Source of the DNA: Moraxellaceae bacterium UBA2031
GTDB taxonomy: Bacteria > Pseudomonadota > Gammaproteobacteria > Pseudomonadales > Moraxellaceae
Direction: 5' to 3'
Length of the DNA stretch: 10,365 nucleotides
Assembly (NCBI GenBank): GCA_002333145.1
Contig: DDBN01000056.1
Location: 13,218 to 23,582, forward strand
Of the stretch, positions 1 to 6,208 are shown in pieces (the first letter of the stretch is position 1; each line of letters starts with the position of its first letter). Under the pieces are notes generated by a model. That model was given only the letters and a program-made list of their open reading frames with translations. It was not told where the DNA came from and made no database searches. The position numbers and the translations under genes were made by a program.

Positions 1-470
1 CGATACACATTCATGGACTGACGCTTGACGTCTTCTTCGCCCATGAACACAACACACTCCATGCCCAATCGTGCCGCAATAGTTGCCGTGGCCACGCCAT
101 GCTGACCGGCGCCGGTTTCGGCAATCACGCGGGTCTTACCGGAATGCTTGGCCAACAACGCCTGACCAATAGTGTTGTTTACCTTATGAGCGCCGGTGTG
201 ATTGAGATCTTCCCGCTTAAGGTAGATTTGCGCACCGCCAAGCTCACGACTCCAGCGCTCAGCGTGATACAGCGGAGACGGCCGCCCGACATAGTGGGCC
301 AAGTCATAATCAAACTCAGCACGAAACTGTGGATCATCTTTGAGGCGCAGGTACATGGCCTCAAGCTCAGTTAACGCTGCCATCAGCGTCTCAGATACAA
401 AGCGACCGCCATGTATGCCGAAATGGCCGCGGGCATCCGGGAATTGCGAATAATTGATAGGCTTGTTCAT
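1..470 (-). CDS. trpB: Tryptophan synthase beta subunit, 5' part only
   Basis: This is the N-terminal 156 codons of TrpB; the gene runs off the left edge. TrpB is the PLP enzyme that condenses indole with L-serine to make L-tryptophan, in a cytoplasmic alpha2-beta2 complex with TrpA. The translation begins MNKPINYSQFPDARGHFG and contains the family hallmark KREDLNHTGAHKVNN, whose Lys96 is the expected PLP Schiff-base lysine (Lys87 in Salmonella). It is followed by AETGAGQHGVATA, where Glu118 matches the catalytic Glu109. The nine-residue offset is the same for both residues, so the N-terminus is slightly longer than the enterobacterial one. The ATG at 470-468 overlaps the trpF stop as ATGA, and AGGAG (481-485) lies 10 nt upstream inside trpF, so translation is probably coupled. 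No frame damage is visible. trpA is presumably next, outside the window. Confidence 0.97.
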   Translation of the reverse strand, partial: MNKPINYSQFPDARGHFGIHGGRFVSETLMAALTELEAMYLRLKDDPQFRAEFDYDLAHYVGRPSPLYHAERWSRELGGAQIYLKREDLNHTGAHKVNNTIGQALLAKHSGKTRVIAETGAGQHGVATATIAARLGMECVVFMGEEDVKRQSMNVY

Positions 471-1120
471 TCAGCCGGTACTCCTGCCATTTGTACGTTG
501 GCCTTTCTCACTTCGGCAAGAAAGGCCGTCATCAGTTGAGCATCTTTGATGCCCTTAGCCAATTCCACACCACCACTAACATCAACGGCATAAGGGCGTG
601 TCTGCAAAATAGCCGAGCTGACATTATCAGGGGTCAGCCCTCCCGCCAGAATCAGCGGCTTATCGACGTGTGCCGGATAACGCTGCCAATCAAAGTGGTG
701 GCCAGTGCCACCGCGTAAATCAGGATGCCACGCATCCAGCAAGATGCCGGATGCATCCGGAAACATCGCTATCGTTGCTATGATGTCCTGCCCCGGCTTC
801 ATGGCCAGTGCCTTAATCCACGGACGGTCAAAACAGCAACAAAATGAATTGTCTTCGTCGCCGTGAAACTGCAGCAAAGACAGCGGAGCCACGTCCAGTA
901 CTGCCCTCACCTCCTCCTCGGTTGCATTCACAAAGAGCCCCACCGTGGTCACAAAGGGTGGCAGCGTGCGAATAATATCTGCCGCTTGTGACGGCGTGAC
1001 ATACCGAGGACTGGGCGCATAGAAAACAAAGCCAAGCGCGTCTGCTCCCGAGGTAACTGCAGCAGCAGCATCCTCAGGACGGGTTATCCCACAGATCTTG
1101 GTTCGAACTCGATTGGACAA
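467..1120 (-). CDS. trpF: Phosphoribosylanthranilate isomerase
   Basis: TrpF catalyses the Amadori rearrangement of N-(5'-phosphoribosyl)anthranilate to CdRP in tryptophan synthesis, using a (beta/alpha)8 barrel. The 217-residue protein is of normal single-domain length. Visible motifs are KICGIT (8-13) with the general-base Cys10, LQFHGDE (83-89), LLDA with the general-acid Asp129, the phosphate-binding GGTG (137-140), LAGGLTPDNV (158-167) and VDVSGGVE (179-186). The start is TTG at 1120-1118. An in-frame TAG at 1153-1151 blocks extension, no ATG or GTG lies between them, and the KICGIT motif sits only eight codons in. AAAGG (1131-1135) is placed 10 nt upstream. A rare start codon with modest SD spacing may limit synthesis. 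The run Cys94-Cys96 is unusual for a cytoplasmic barrel but lies in a variable segment. It is translationally coupled to trpB through the ATGA overlap. Confidence 0.96.
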   Translation of the reverse strand: MSNRVRTKICGITRPEDAAAAVTSGADALGFVFYAPSPRYVTPSQAADIIRTLPPFVTTVGLFVNATEEEVRAVLDVAPLSLLQFHGDEDNSFCCCFDRPWIKALAMKPGQDIIATIAMFPDASGILLDAWHPDLRGGTGHHFDWQRYPAHVDKPLILAGGLTPDNVSSAILQTRPYAVDVSGGVELAKGIKDAQLMTAFLAEVRKANVQMAGVPAE

Positions 1121-1178
1121 GAATGCGATACCTTTGGCAAAGGCGGGATTCTAGGTGATGGCTGGGGTCTTTGGCCAT

Positions 1179-1197
1179 GGGCAATACCGTATTGCCC
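1179..1197. promoter_or_regulatory. Perfect 19-bp palindrome in trpF leader (candidate operator)
   Basis: GGGCAATAC-C-GTATTGCCC is a perfect inverted repeat with 9-nt arms around a single central base, in the 123-bp gap between truA and trpF. No T-run follows on either strand, so it is not a typical terminator. The one-base centre suits a dimeric DNA-binding protein better than an RNA hairpin, although a 7-bp stem with a 5-nt loop is possible in the mRNA. It lies about 30-48 nt downstream of the start site predicted from the promoter at 1234-1261. The octamer AATACCGT inside it recurs at 1236-1243. No binding protein can be named from this window. Confidence 0.5.
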
Positions 1198-1233
1198 CCT
1201 GCGCTTAATGCATTGCTTAGAGCAGCCACCCAG

Positions 1234-1261
1234 ATAATACCGTTCAGAACACGCCATTCAA
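1234..1261 (-). promoter_or_regulatory. Predicted sigma70 promoter for trpF-trpB
   Basis: Reading the minus strand, TTGAAT (1261-1256, 4/6 to consensus) is separated by 16 bp from TATTAT (1239-1234, 5/6). The element overlaps the last codons of truA (stop 1246-1244) and would start transcription near 1227, giving a leader of about 107 nt before the TTG of trpF. The palindrome at 1179-1197 lies in that leader. No tryptophan-rich leader peptide is visible, so classical trp attenuation is not suggested. This is a motif match only. Confidence 0.4.
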
Positions 1262-2038
1262 AAATACTGGCCCCAGCGGCTCTCGGGGCAGCACAAACTC
1301 CTCAGGGTAATGTACATCGACAAAGTACAGTCCATCTGATGGAGCCGTCACGCCTCCCAATGTGCGATCCCTGGCTTCAAGGACTTCCTGCGCCCAGAGT
1401 GGCTCTGCCTTACCCTGGCCTATCGCCATCAGTACACCGGCAATATTGCGCACCATGTGATGCAAGAAACCATTGCCCTGGATATCCAGCACGATCAGCG
1501 GGCCGCGCTGGGTGAGCTCAACAAAATGCACATGACGGCGTGGATGCGGAGCCTGACAAGCCATGGCCCGGAACGAGGTAAAGTCATGCTCTCCAACGAG
1601 ATAACGGGCAGCCGCCTGCATACGCTCGAGATCAAGAGGATAGTGATGCCACGTCACCATGCCCGAGAGCAGGCTGGAACGAATCGGGTGATTGTAAATG
1701 ACGTAACGGTAGCGCCGGGCAACCGCTTTGAAACGAGCATGGAACTCGTCACTGACAGGGCAAACCCAGCGCAGCGCAATATCATCCGGTAGATGCGTAT
1801 TCACACCACGCACCCAACTGCGGTTAGGACGCACTGATGTGGTATCAAAATGGGCAATCATGCCTGCACCGTGAACGCCCGCATCCGTACGCCCTGCTCC
1901 GTGCAGGGTGACTGGATGGTTAGCCACGCTGGCAATGGCCTGCTCCAAGGATTCCTGGACCGTTCTCATCCCATCCTGCTGAATTTGCCAGCCACGGAAG
2001 TTACGTCCGTTGAAATCAACCCCAATAGCAATGCGCAT
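1244..2038 (-). CDS. truA: tRNA pseudouridine(38-40) synthase TruA
   Basis: TruA converts uridines 38, 39 and 40 of the tRNA anticodon stem-loop to pseudouridine. The 264-residue protein has the normal family length. It shows GRTDAGVHG with the nucleophilic Asp52, FHARFKA followed by RRYRY (99-112) containing the conserved Tyr, HDFTSFRA (151-158), GNGFLHHMVRNI (188-199) and the C-terminal APSDGLYFVDVHYP. The ATG at 2038-2036 is fixed by an in-frame TGA four codons upstream (2050-2048). Its Shine-Dalgarno is poor: GTGACGG is the closest sequence upstream. The gene begins only 18 nt after the T-tract of the fimV terminator. It is therefore either served by read-through or by the promoter embedded in that terminator (2075-2103). 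Confidence 0.97.
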   Translation of the reverse strand: MRIAIGVDFNGRNFRGWQIQQDGMRTVQESLEQAIASVANHPVTLHGAGRTDAGVHGAGMIAHFDTTSVRPNRSWVRGVNTHLPDDIALRWVCPVSDEFHARFKAVARRYRYVIYNHPIRSSLLSGMVTWHHYPLDLERMQAAARYLVGEHDFTSFRAMACQAPHPRRHVHFVELTQRGPLIVLDIQGNGFLHHMVRNIAGVLMAIGQGKAEPLWAQEVLEARDRTLGGVTAPSDGLYFVDVHYPEEFVLPREPLGPVFLNGVF

Positions 2039-2056
2039 GAAAAATCGCCGTCACTG

Positions 2057-2091
2057 AAAAGAAAAAGGGCCGCCTTTTTACGGCGGCCCTT
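2057..2091 (-). terminator. Intrinsic terminator of fimV
   Basis: On the minus strand AAGGGCCGCC (2091-2082) pairs perfectly with GGCGGCCCTT (2074-2065) around a 7-nt GTAAAAA loop, and is followed by the tract TTTCTTTT down to 2057. A 10-bp GC-rich stem plus a T-tract is a textbook Rho-independent terminator, starting 24 nt after the fimV stop codon. The opposite strand has no T-run after the stem, so it works in the fimV direction only. Confidence 0.92.
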
Positions 2092-2103
2092 CGGTAGCGT
2101 CAA
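2075..2103 (-). promoter_or_regulatory. Predicted truA promoter embedded in the fimV terminator
   Basis: On the minus strand TTGACG (2103-2098, 5/6) is followed after exactly 17 bp by TAAAAA (2080-2075, 4/6). The -10 box is the loop of the fimV terminator, and the spacer covers its upstream stem arm. The start site would fall near 2068-2070, giving a truA leader of about 30 nt that carries only one stem arm and so cannot form the terminator. This would separate truA from fimV transcription. It rests on motif and spacing only. Confidence 0.45.
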
Positions 2104-2114
2104 GTCAAACTGGC

Positions 2115-5036
2115 TTAGCCAACCTGAGTCAACAGTCCCTTAGCTTCATCTTTCTGATTGGAATTGCCTTCATTCAGCACTTCCTGAAGGATGTCTCGTG
2201 CCCCTTCCATGTCACCCATATCGATGTAAGCACGCGCCAAATCCAGCTTGGTCGCATTTTCATCGGTATCGGCAAGGAAGCCAAACTCGTCATCCATGCC
2301 CAGAGACATATCCGTGGATACATCAACTGCCTCTGCAGCAATCGGTGCAGCAACAGCAGACATGTCATCAAGGCTAAACGATTCATCAAAGTCAGCTACA
2401 GCATTACCCGTACCGGAGTCAGCTTGTACTGTTTCATCGAAAGCAAGTTCGGTGGCCGGCGCATCGAGACTGAAATCACCGTCTAGGTCATCTAGGCTAA
2501 AGCTCAAGTCATCTTCAAGCGAATCAGCAGTAGCTGCAGCAGAGTCATTGGTAGCCACTGGGCTAGCATCAAACTCTGACAGATCAATCTCACCCAGACC
2601 GCCACCAGCGCTTGATGTTTCAAACGTAGGCTCATCCAGAGCTACGTTATCTAGCGAGACATCATCCAGCGAGAAGTTCATGTCCGCATCAAGATCGAAG
2701 CCATGATCTTCTTTAGCACTTGCCGCTGTTGATGCAGGCTTGCTGTCAAAGCTGAAATCCAGATCTTCATCAAGGCTCAGGCCACTATCAGCGGCATGAT
2801 CTGCTGGCACATCTAGGCTGAAATCGTCTTCCAAACCAAGATCCGCATCAGATACAGCCTGCAGCGCTGCACTGCTGGCTGAAACAGAGGCGTTAAAGTC
2901 CATCTCGAGATCTTCGAGAGAGTCGAAATCATCATCCTGTGCGACTGCAGCAGCAGGCGTTACGGCCGGCATAGACGGTTCGTAATTGACGCTACCGCGA
3001 TCATGACTCGGTGCAACCGGCACAGGAGACATTGAAAGCTTCAAGTCCTCTGTACGGGCTAAGGCATCCAGATCGCCCTGCTCTTCAAACCAGCTTTCCT
3101 GCTCAGCAAAACCAGCATGATCATCAAGACGAGCATAAACTTCTGTCAGCTTCAGACGAAGGTCGGCACGGTCTGGATTAGCGGCAATTGCCTTAACGAG
3201 GAAGCCGACTGCCTGCGGATACCGCTCAAAAGCCAGATACTGTTCAACTTCTTCCAGCGGATCAGCCAGAACGCGGTCTTGAGCAATTGACGGCGCTGGA
3301 TCGAGACCTGCAAATGAGGCAGAAAAATCGTCATCTGCATGACTATCTTTATTAAGACCGGCAAACGAAAAATCGTCTGCCGAATCAATTCCACCCATTT
3401 CATCGTGGCGATCTGCCGCTTCCAGCTCAGCAAACGCTGCATCTTCTTCCGCTTTTTCACGGCGACGCTTATTCCAGATAAAGCCAGCAGCACCACCTAG
3501 CAGTGCCAGCAAACCACCACCAATGAGCAATGGGTTGAAGCCAGATACCTCTTCCTTAACAGGTTCAACTGCAACAGGAGCAGGTGCTGGCAGTGGTTTT
3601 ACTTCAACTGCTGGAGCTACTTCTGTACCTGCGGTAGCGACTGGCTTAATTGCATCAGGAGAGGTAAGTGTATCCAGCTCTTCCGGTGTGGCTGTCGGTG
3701 GAACTGCACCCGGCACAGCAGGAGGAACAACCTTGGCAGCATCGACTTTTGCAGAGGCCAACTTTGCTGCAGCTAATTTGGCGGCTTCTACTTTTGCCGC
3801 TTCTGCGTTGGCCTGCTGATCCTTGAGCTTGGCTTGCAGGTCTGCCAACTTGGCATTCTGCACGGCAAGTTTCTGGTCATTCGCATTAACCTTGGCATCA
3901 AGTGTTCCCACTTTAGCTGCCAGTTTTTCTTTTTCTAGCTTGGCGGCATCTGCCTTGACTCGATTTTCATCTAGCTTCTTGGCATCTGCGGCCTTAACGG
4001 CGCCCTGCTCTTTACCAGCGGCTGACGTACCCGCCTTACCAGTCTGAGCAAGCAGCTTCATTTCAGGCTTAGCAACAGAGGCAACCGCCTTAGGTGCTGC
4101 TTGTGGTGCTGTTGCATCAACCTGCTGTGCATCCAGCGTAGGCTTTTGAGCTGGGGCTGAAGCCTGTGCCGCACGCCAGTCCTGAGTCTGTTCGCGAATA
4201 GAGGCTGCGGCTTCCTGAGCACTCACTTCACGAATCTGGGACTCGGAAGGCACGCGCAAGACTTGGCCACGTTTAAGCTGATTAATATTGTTACCGGTGA
4301 ATGCCTGCGGATTGGCCCGCTGAATAGCAACCATGGTCTGTGACAGCGTCACCGCATCGCTAGGACGCAGTTGCTGGGCCACCTTGTACATGGCGTCGCC
4401 GGCACGAGTACGGTAGCCATCGGCCTGAGGCACTGGCTGTGGCTGTATTGGGCGAGCAGGCGCAGCTTCTGGCTGCTGGCGAACCACACGCGGCGCAGGG
4501 GGGATTACAGGAGCTGGAGGCTCAGACGATGCTGACGGAGTCCCTGCCTGTGGCTGTGGCTGTGGTGCCCGCACAGGAGCAGAAACAGCAGGCGTCGCCA
4601 CCTGAGGGCGCACTACGGCAGGAGGTGCCGTATCCGCCATCATGGGAGGGTCCAGCAGCGCCGTCACACCCTGGAGACGAGTGTTCCCAGGCCATGCAAT
4701 ACGCACGACAAAATCCAGAAAGGGTTCGCGCACCGGCTTAGCGGACGAAATCCTGACGAATGAACGACCACTCGCACCGAGCACAACGTCAAAGCGTAAA
4801 TCCGATAGGAAATACACACGCTCGACACCCAGGCGCTCAAAATCTTCCTGAGTTGCCAGACTGACCTTGATTTCATCGGCATTAAGATCGCCCACTTCCA
4901 CCAGCTCGATCTCGCCGAGGAAGGGTTCGCCTAGAGCAGACTTAGTCTGAAGATCTCTGACGGTCAATGCATGGCCCAATCCCGGCAACATCACGCCGAC
5001 ACTCAACAAGGCAACCGCAAGCTTACGCAGAACCAT
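2115..5036 (-). CDS. fimV: FimV/HubP-type polar hub protein, LysM and TPR domains
   Basis: FimV-family proteins organise the cell pole and promote type IV pilus secretin assembly and twitching in Pseudomonas; the Vibrio relative is HubP. The 973-residue chain reads in order: signal peptide (1-23, ending GLGHA); periplasmic FimV N-terminal domain (24-131; GEPFLGEIEL and VRISSAKPVREPFLDFVVRI are typical); Pro-rich linker (133-206); LysM domain (207-264), expected to bind peptidoglycan; Ala/Lys/Leu-rich predicted coiled coil (350-436); transmembrane helix (about 500-521) followed by KRRREK, placing the remainder in the cytoplasm; TPR-like segment (592-660); acidic FSLD-repeat region (about 554-895); and C-terminal FimV TPR domain (926-973; ATKLDLARAYIDMGD, EGARDILQEVL). 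I see no cysteine in the whole protein. The ATG at 5036 has AAAGGA 8 nt upstream. A terminator follows. The other pilus genes are not in this window. Confidence 0.95.
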   Translation of the reverse strand: MVLRKLAVALLSVGVMLPGLGHALTVRDLQTKSALGEPFLGEIELVEVGDLNADEIKVSLATQEDFERLGVERVYFLSDLRFDVVLGASGRSFVRISSAKPVREPFLDFVVRIAWPGNTRLQGVTALLDPPMMADTAPPAVVRPQVATPAVSAPVRAPQPQPQAGTPSASSEPPAPVIPPAPRVVRQQPEAAPARPIQPQPVPQADGYRTRAGDAMYKVAQQLRPSDAVTLSQTMVAIQRANPQAFTGNNINQLKRGQVLRVPSESQIREVSAQEAAASIREQTQDWRAAQASAPAQKPTLDAQQVDATAPQAAPKAVASVAKPEMKLLAQTGKAGTSAAGKEQGAVKAADAKKLDENRVKADAAKLEKEKLAAKVGTLDAKVNANDQKLAVQNAKLADLQAKLKDQQANAEAAKVEAAKLAAAKLASAKVDAAKVVPPAVPGAVPPTATPEELDTLTSPDAIKPVATAGTEVAPAVEVKPLPAPAPVAVEPVKEEVSGFNPLLIGGGLLALLGGAAGFIWNKRRREKAEEDAAFAELEAADRHDEMGGIDSADDFSFAGLNKDSHADDDFSASFAGLDPAPSIAQDRVLADPLEEVEQYLAFERYPQAVGFLVKAIAANPDRADLRLKLTEVYARLDDHAGFAEQESWFEEQGDLDALARTEDLKLSMSPVPVAPSHDRGSVNYEPSMPAVTPAAAVAQDDDFDSLEDLEMDFNASVSASSAALQAVSDADLGLEDDFSLDVPADHAADSGLSLDEDLDFSFDSKPASTAASAKEDHGFDLDADMNFSLDDVSLDNVALDEPTFETSSAGGGLGEIDLSEFDASPVATNDSAAATADSLEDDLSFSLDDLDGDFSLDAPATELAFDETVQADSGTGNAVADFDESFSLDDMSAVAAPIAAEAVDVSTDMSLGMDDEFGFLADTDENATKLDLARAYIDMGDMEGARDILQEVLNEGNSNQKDEAKGLLTQVG
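2352..3377 (-). repeat. Degenerate acidic FSLD-type repeats within fimV
   Basis: Residues 554-895 of FimV contain about ten variants of an acidic unit built as D/E-rich, then F-S-[LF]-D or F-x-[FL]-D. Examples are DDFSFAGL, DDFSASFAGL, EDDFSLDV, EDLDFSFD, DADMNFSLDD, EDDLSFSLDD, DGDFSLDA and DESFSLDD. The units are separated by low-complexity Ala/Ser/Thr spacers and by the TPR-like segment. They are degenerate in both protein and DNA, so this is an old protein-level expansion and not a recent tandem array. Acidic cytoplasmic repeats are known in FimV/HubP proteins. A role as short docking motifs is inference. Confidence 0.7.
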
Positions 5037-5130
5037 TATCGGAATCCTTTATTGGTTATTCTTTTGCCCTTCAGAAGCGCAGTTAGCGATACCGGGCAGC
5101 CACGACTCTGGCTTTTTTCTATTGGTAGTA

Positions 5131-5177
5131 AGATTACTATCCTAGAATTTGTATCACAAGACATTCGTAAGTACCAA
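5131..5177 (-). promoter_or_regulatory. Candidate fimV promoter region
   Basis: The 144-bp usg-fimV gap holds two overlapping weak sigma70 candidates on the minus strand. The first is TTGGTA (5177-5172), 18 bp, then TACAAA (5153-5148) preceded by TGA as an extended -10. The second is TTGTGA (5159-5154), 17 bp, then TAATCT (5136-5131). Either would give a fimV leader of roughly 90-105 nt. The octamer TATTGGTA occurs in opposite orientations at 5120-5127 and 5172-5179, flanking these elements, and ATTGGT recurs at 5051-5056. Because the gap is the longest in the window, a promoter here is likely, but which boxes are used is uncertain. Confidence 0.3.
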
Positions 5178-5180
5178 TAA

Positions 5181-6152
5181 TTAAAGTCTTTTTATCCACT
5201 TCTCAAGCAAATTGACCACCTGTCTTGCGGCACCCTGATGCACATTGTCGGCCACTGCAGTGAAGGTAACTCCTTGCAGCGGCTCCGGCAGGCTACGCAT
5301 ACCGGAGATATAGATAAGCGGCTGCCCTGCCGCATCACCTATTGGTGTTGCAACCGGCTGATTTTCTTCATGATTTCTTACTTCTACCGCATCCAGATTA
5401 GCAAGCAAATCCATGGCCGCACCCGGCAGTATAGGAGCCTCTGTCTCTAGGGTGATCTGTGCTGTCAGACAGTAAAAAACCGGTACTACCATGGACGAAA
5501 GTACCAGTGAAACATGCTCCCCCAGCAACTGTTGCAGCCCTTCGGTCACTGCTTCTTCCCTGTCTGCTCCGACGAGTGGCAAGGTATTGAAGGCGATCTG
5601 AACCGGAAAAACGACCGGTTCAATGCCTCGCCCGTTAAGTAACTCTCCGGTCTGACTCGCCAGTTCCCGCACGCCAGCATTGCCAGAAGAGGATACAGGC
5701 AGCAGAACTGTTGCATGTACCGTGCGCAGGCCGGCTTCGCTTCCCAGAGCGGCTAAAAGAGGAGCCAGCAGGGATACTTCAGCCATTGGTACTGCAACCA
5801 AGTCCGCGCCTTCAGCATCCGGCATACCGGCAAACGGCACACTTGCCTGCTCAGCAAATGCAGAGGAGTGGTCAATTACACGGCAGCCTGCCGCCAGCGC
5901 CTGATCAGCCAGTTGCAAGGAAACAGCCGCCGGCGTTGCCAGCACCACAAAATCGGCACGAGTGAAATCAAACCCTTCTGCTGATTCCACGATCAGAGGG
6001 CGCTGCCGAAACATGACAGTTTCGTCTTCAGAGCGCGACGATGCCAATGCATGAACCTCGGCAAACGCAAGACCGGAGTCTTCTAGTCGCGACAAAATGG
6101 CGCGCCCTACTTCGCCGGTAACACCTACGATGGCCAGACGGGAATCGGACAT
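5181..6152 (-). CDS. usg: USG-1-like aspartate-semialdehyde dehydrogenase paralogue, probably non-catalytic
   Basis: The 323-residue protein has the Asd/Usg fold: an N-terminal dinucleotide-binding motif (LAIVGVTGEVGRAIL, 6-20), VIDHSSAFA (92-100), then the C-terminal dimerisation half with AFNTLPLVG (187-195) and VADNVHQGA (300-308). True Asd enzymes carry NPNC or GGNC for the acyl-enzyme cysteine; here the position reads VPMAEV, with Ala124 in its place. The catalytic His of VPVF-x-GH-type motifs is also lost, as the segment reads VPVFYCLTAQ with Leu229. It is thus probably not an Asd enzyme; the real Asd is encoded immediately upstream. Usg proteins have no settled function to my knowledge. 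In E. coli usg sits beside truA, and here only fimV lies between them. GGAG (6163-6166) is 10 nt before the ATG. No promoter was recognised in the 68-bp gap to asd. Confidence 0.88.
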   Translation of the reverse strand: MSDSRLAIVGVTGEVGRAILSRLEDSGLAFAEVHALASSRSEDETVMFRQRPLIVESAEGFDFTRADFVVLATPAAVSLQLADQALAAGCRVIDHSSAFAEQASVPFAGMPDAEGADLVAVPMAEVSLLAPLLAALGSEAGLRTVHATVLLPVSSSGNAGVRELASQTGELLNGRGIEPVVFPVQIAFNTLPLVGADREEAVTEGLQQLLGEHVSLVLSSMVVPVFYCLTAQITLETEAPILPGAAMDLLANLDAVEVRNHEENQPVATPIGDAAGQPLIYISGMRSLPEPLQGVTFTAVADNVHQGAARQVVNLLEKWIKRL

Positions 6153-6169
6153 AGATCACTTACTCCAGA

Positions 6170-6208
6170 AAATACAAAACCCGCCCGTGCCGAAATAGCA
6201 CGGGCGGG
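6170..6208 (-). terminator. Intrinsic terminator after asd (end of the leuCDB-asd unit)
   Basis: On the minus strand CCCGCCCGTGC (6208-6198) and GCACGGGCGGG (6190-6180) form a perfect 11-bp GC-rich stem with a 7-nt loop, followed by the T-rich tract TTTTGTATTT (6179-6170). It begins 12 nt after the asd stop. It lies only 27 nt before the usg ATG measured from the stem base, so some read-through is probably needed for usg. The plus strand has only a short AAAA tract after the stem, so it is not a bidirectional terminator. Confidence 0.92.

Noticed and set aside
1074..1178. A 34-codon minus-strand frame starting ATG at 1178 and overlapping the start of trpF, as a possible trp leader peptide.
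   Set aside because: There is no Shine-Dalgarno, only one Trp codon near its end, and no competing terminator hairpin, so it does not look like a trp attenuator.
2352..3377. Regular repeats considered as a CRISPR or minisatellite array.
   Set aside because: The repetition is degenerate at DNA level, in frame and only visible in the FimV protein; units and spacers are not of constant length.
3523..4047. Ser/Ala/Thr-rich plus-strand frames opposite the FimV linker and coiled-coil region.
   Set aside because: They mirror the low-complexity fimV coding sequence; no ribosome site or domain supports them.
5098..5118. A plus-strand hairpin (AGCCA/TGGCT, 6-nt loop) followed by six T's, resembling a terminator.
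   Set aside because: The stem is only 5 bp and no plus-strand gene leads into it. In the fimV direction the T-run becomes an A-run before the stem.
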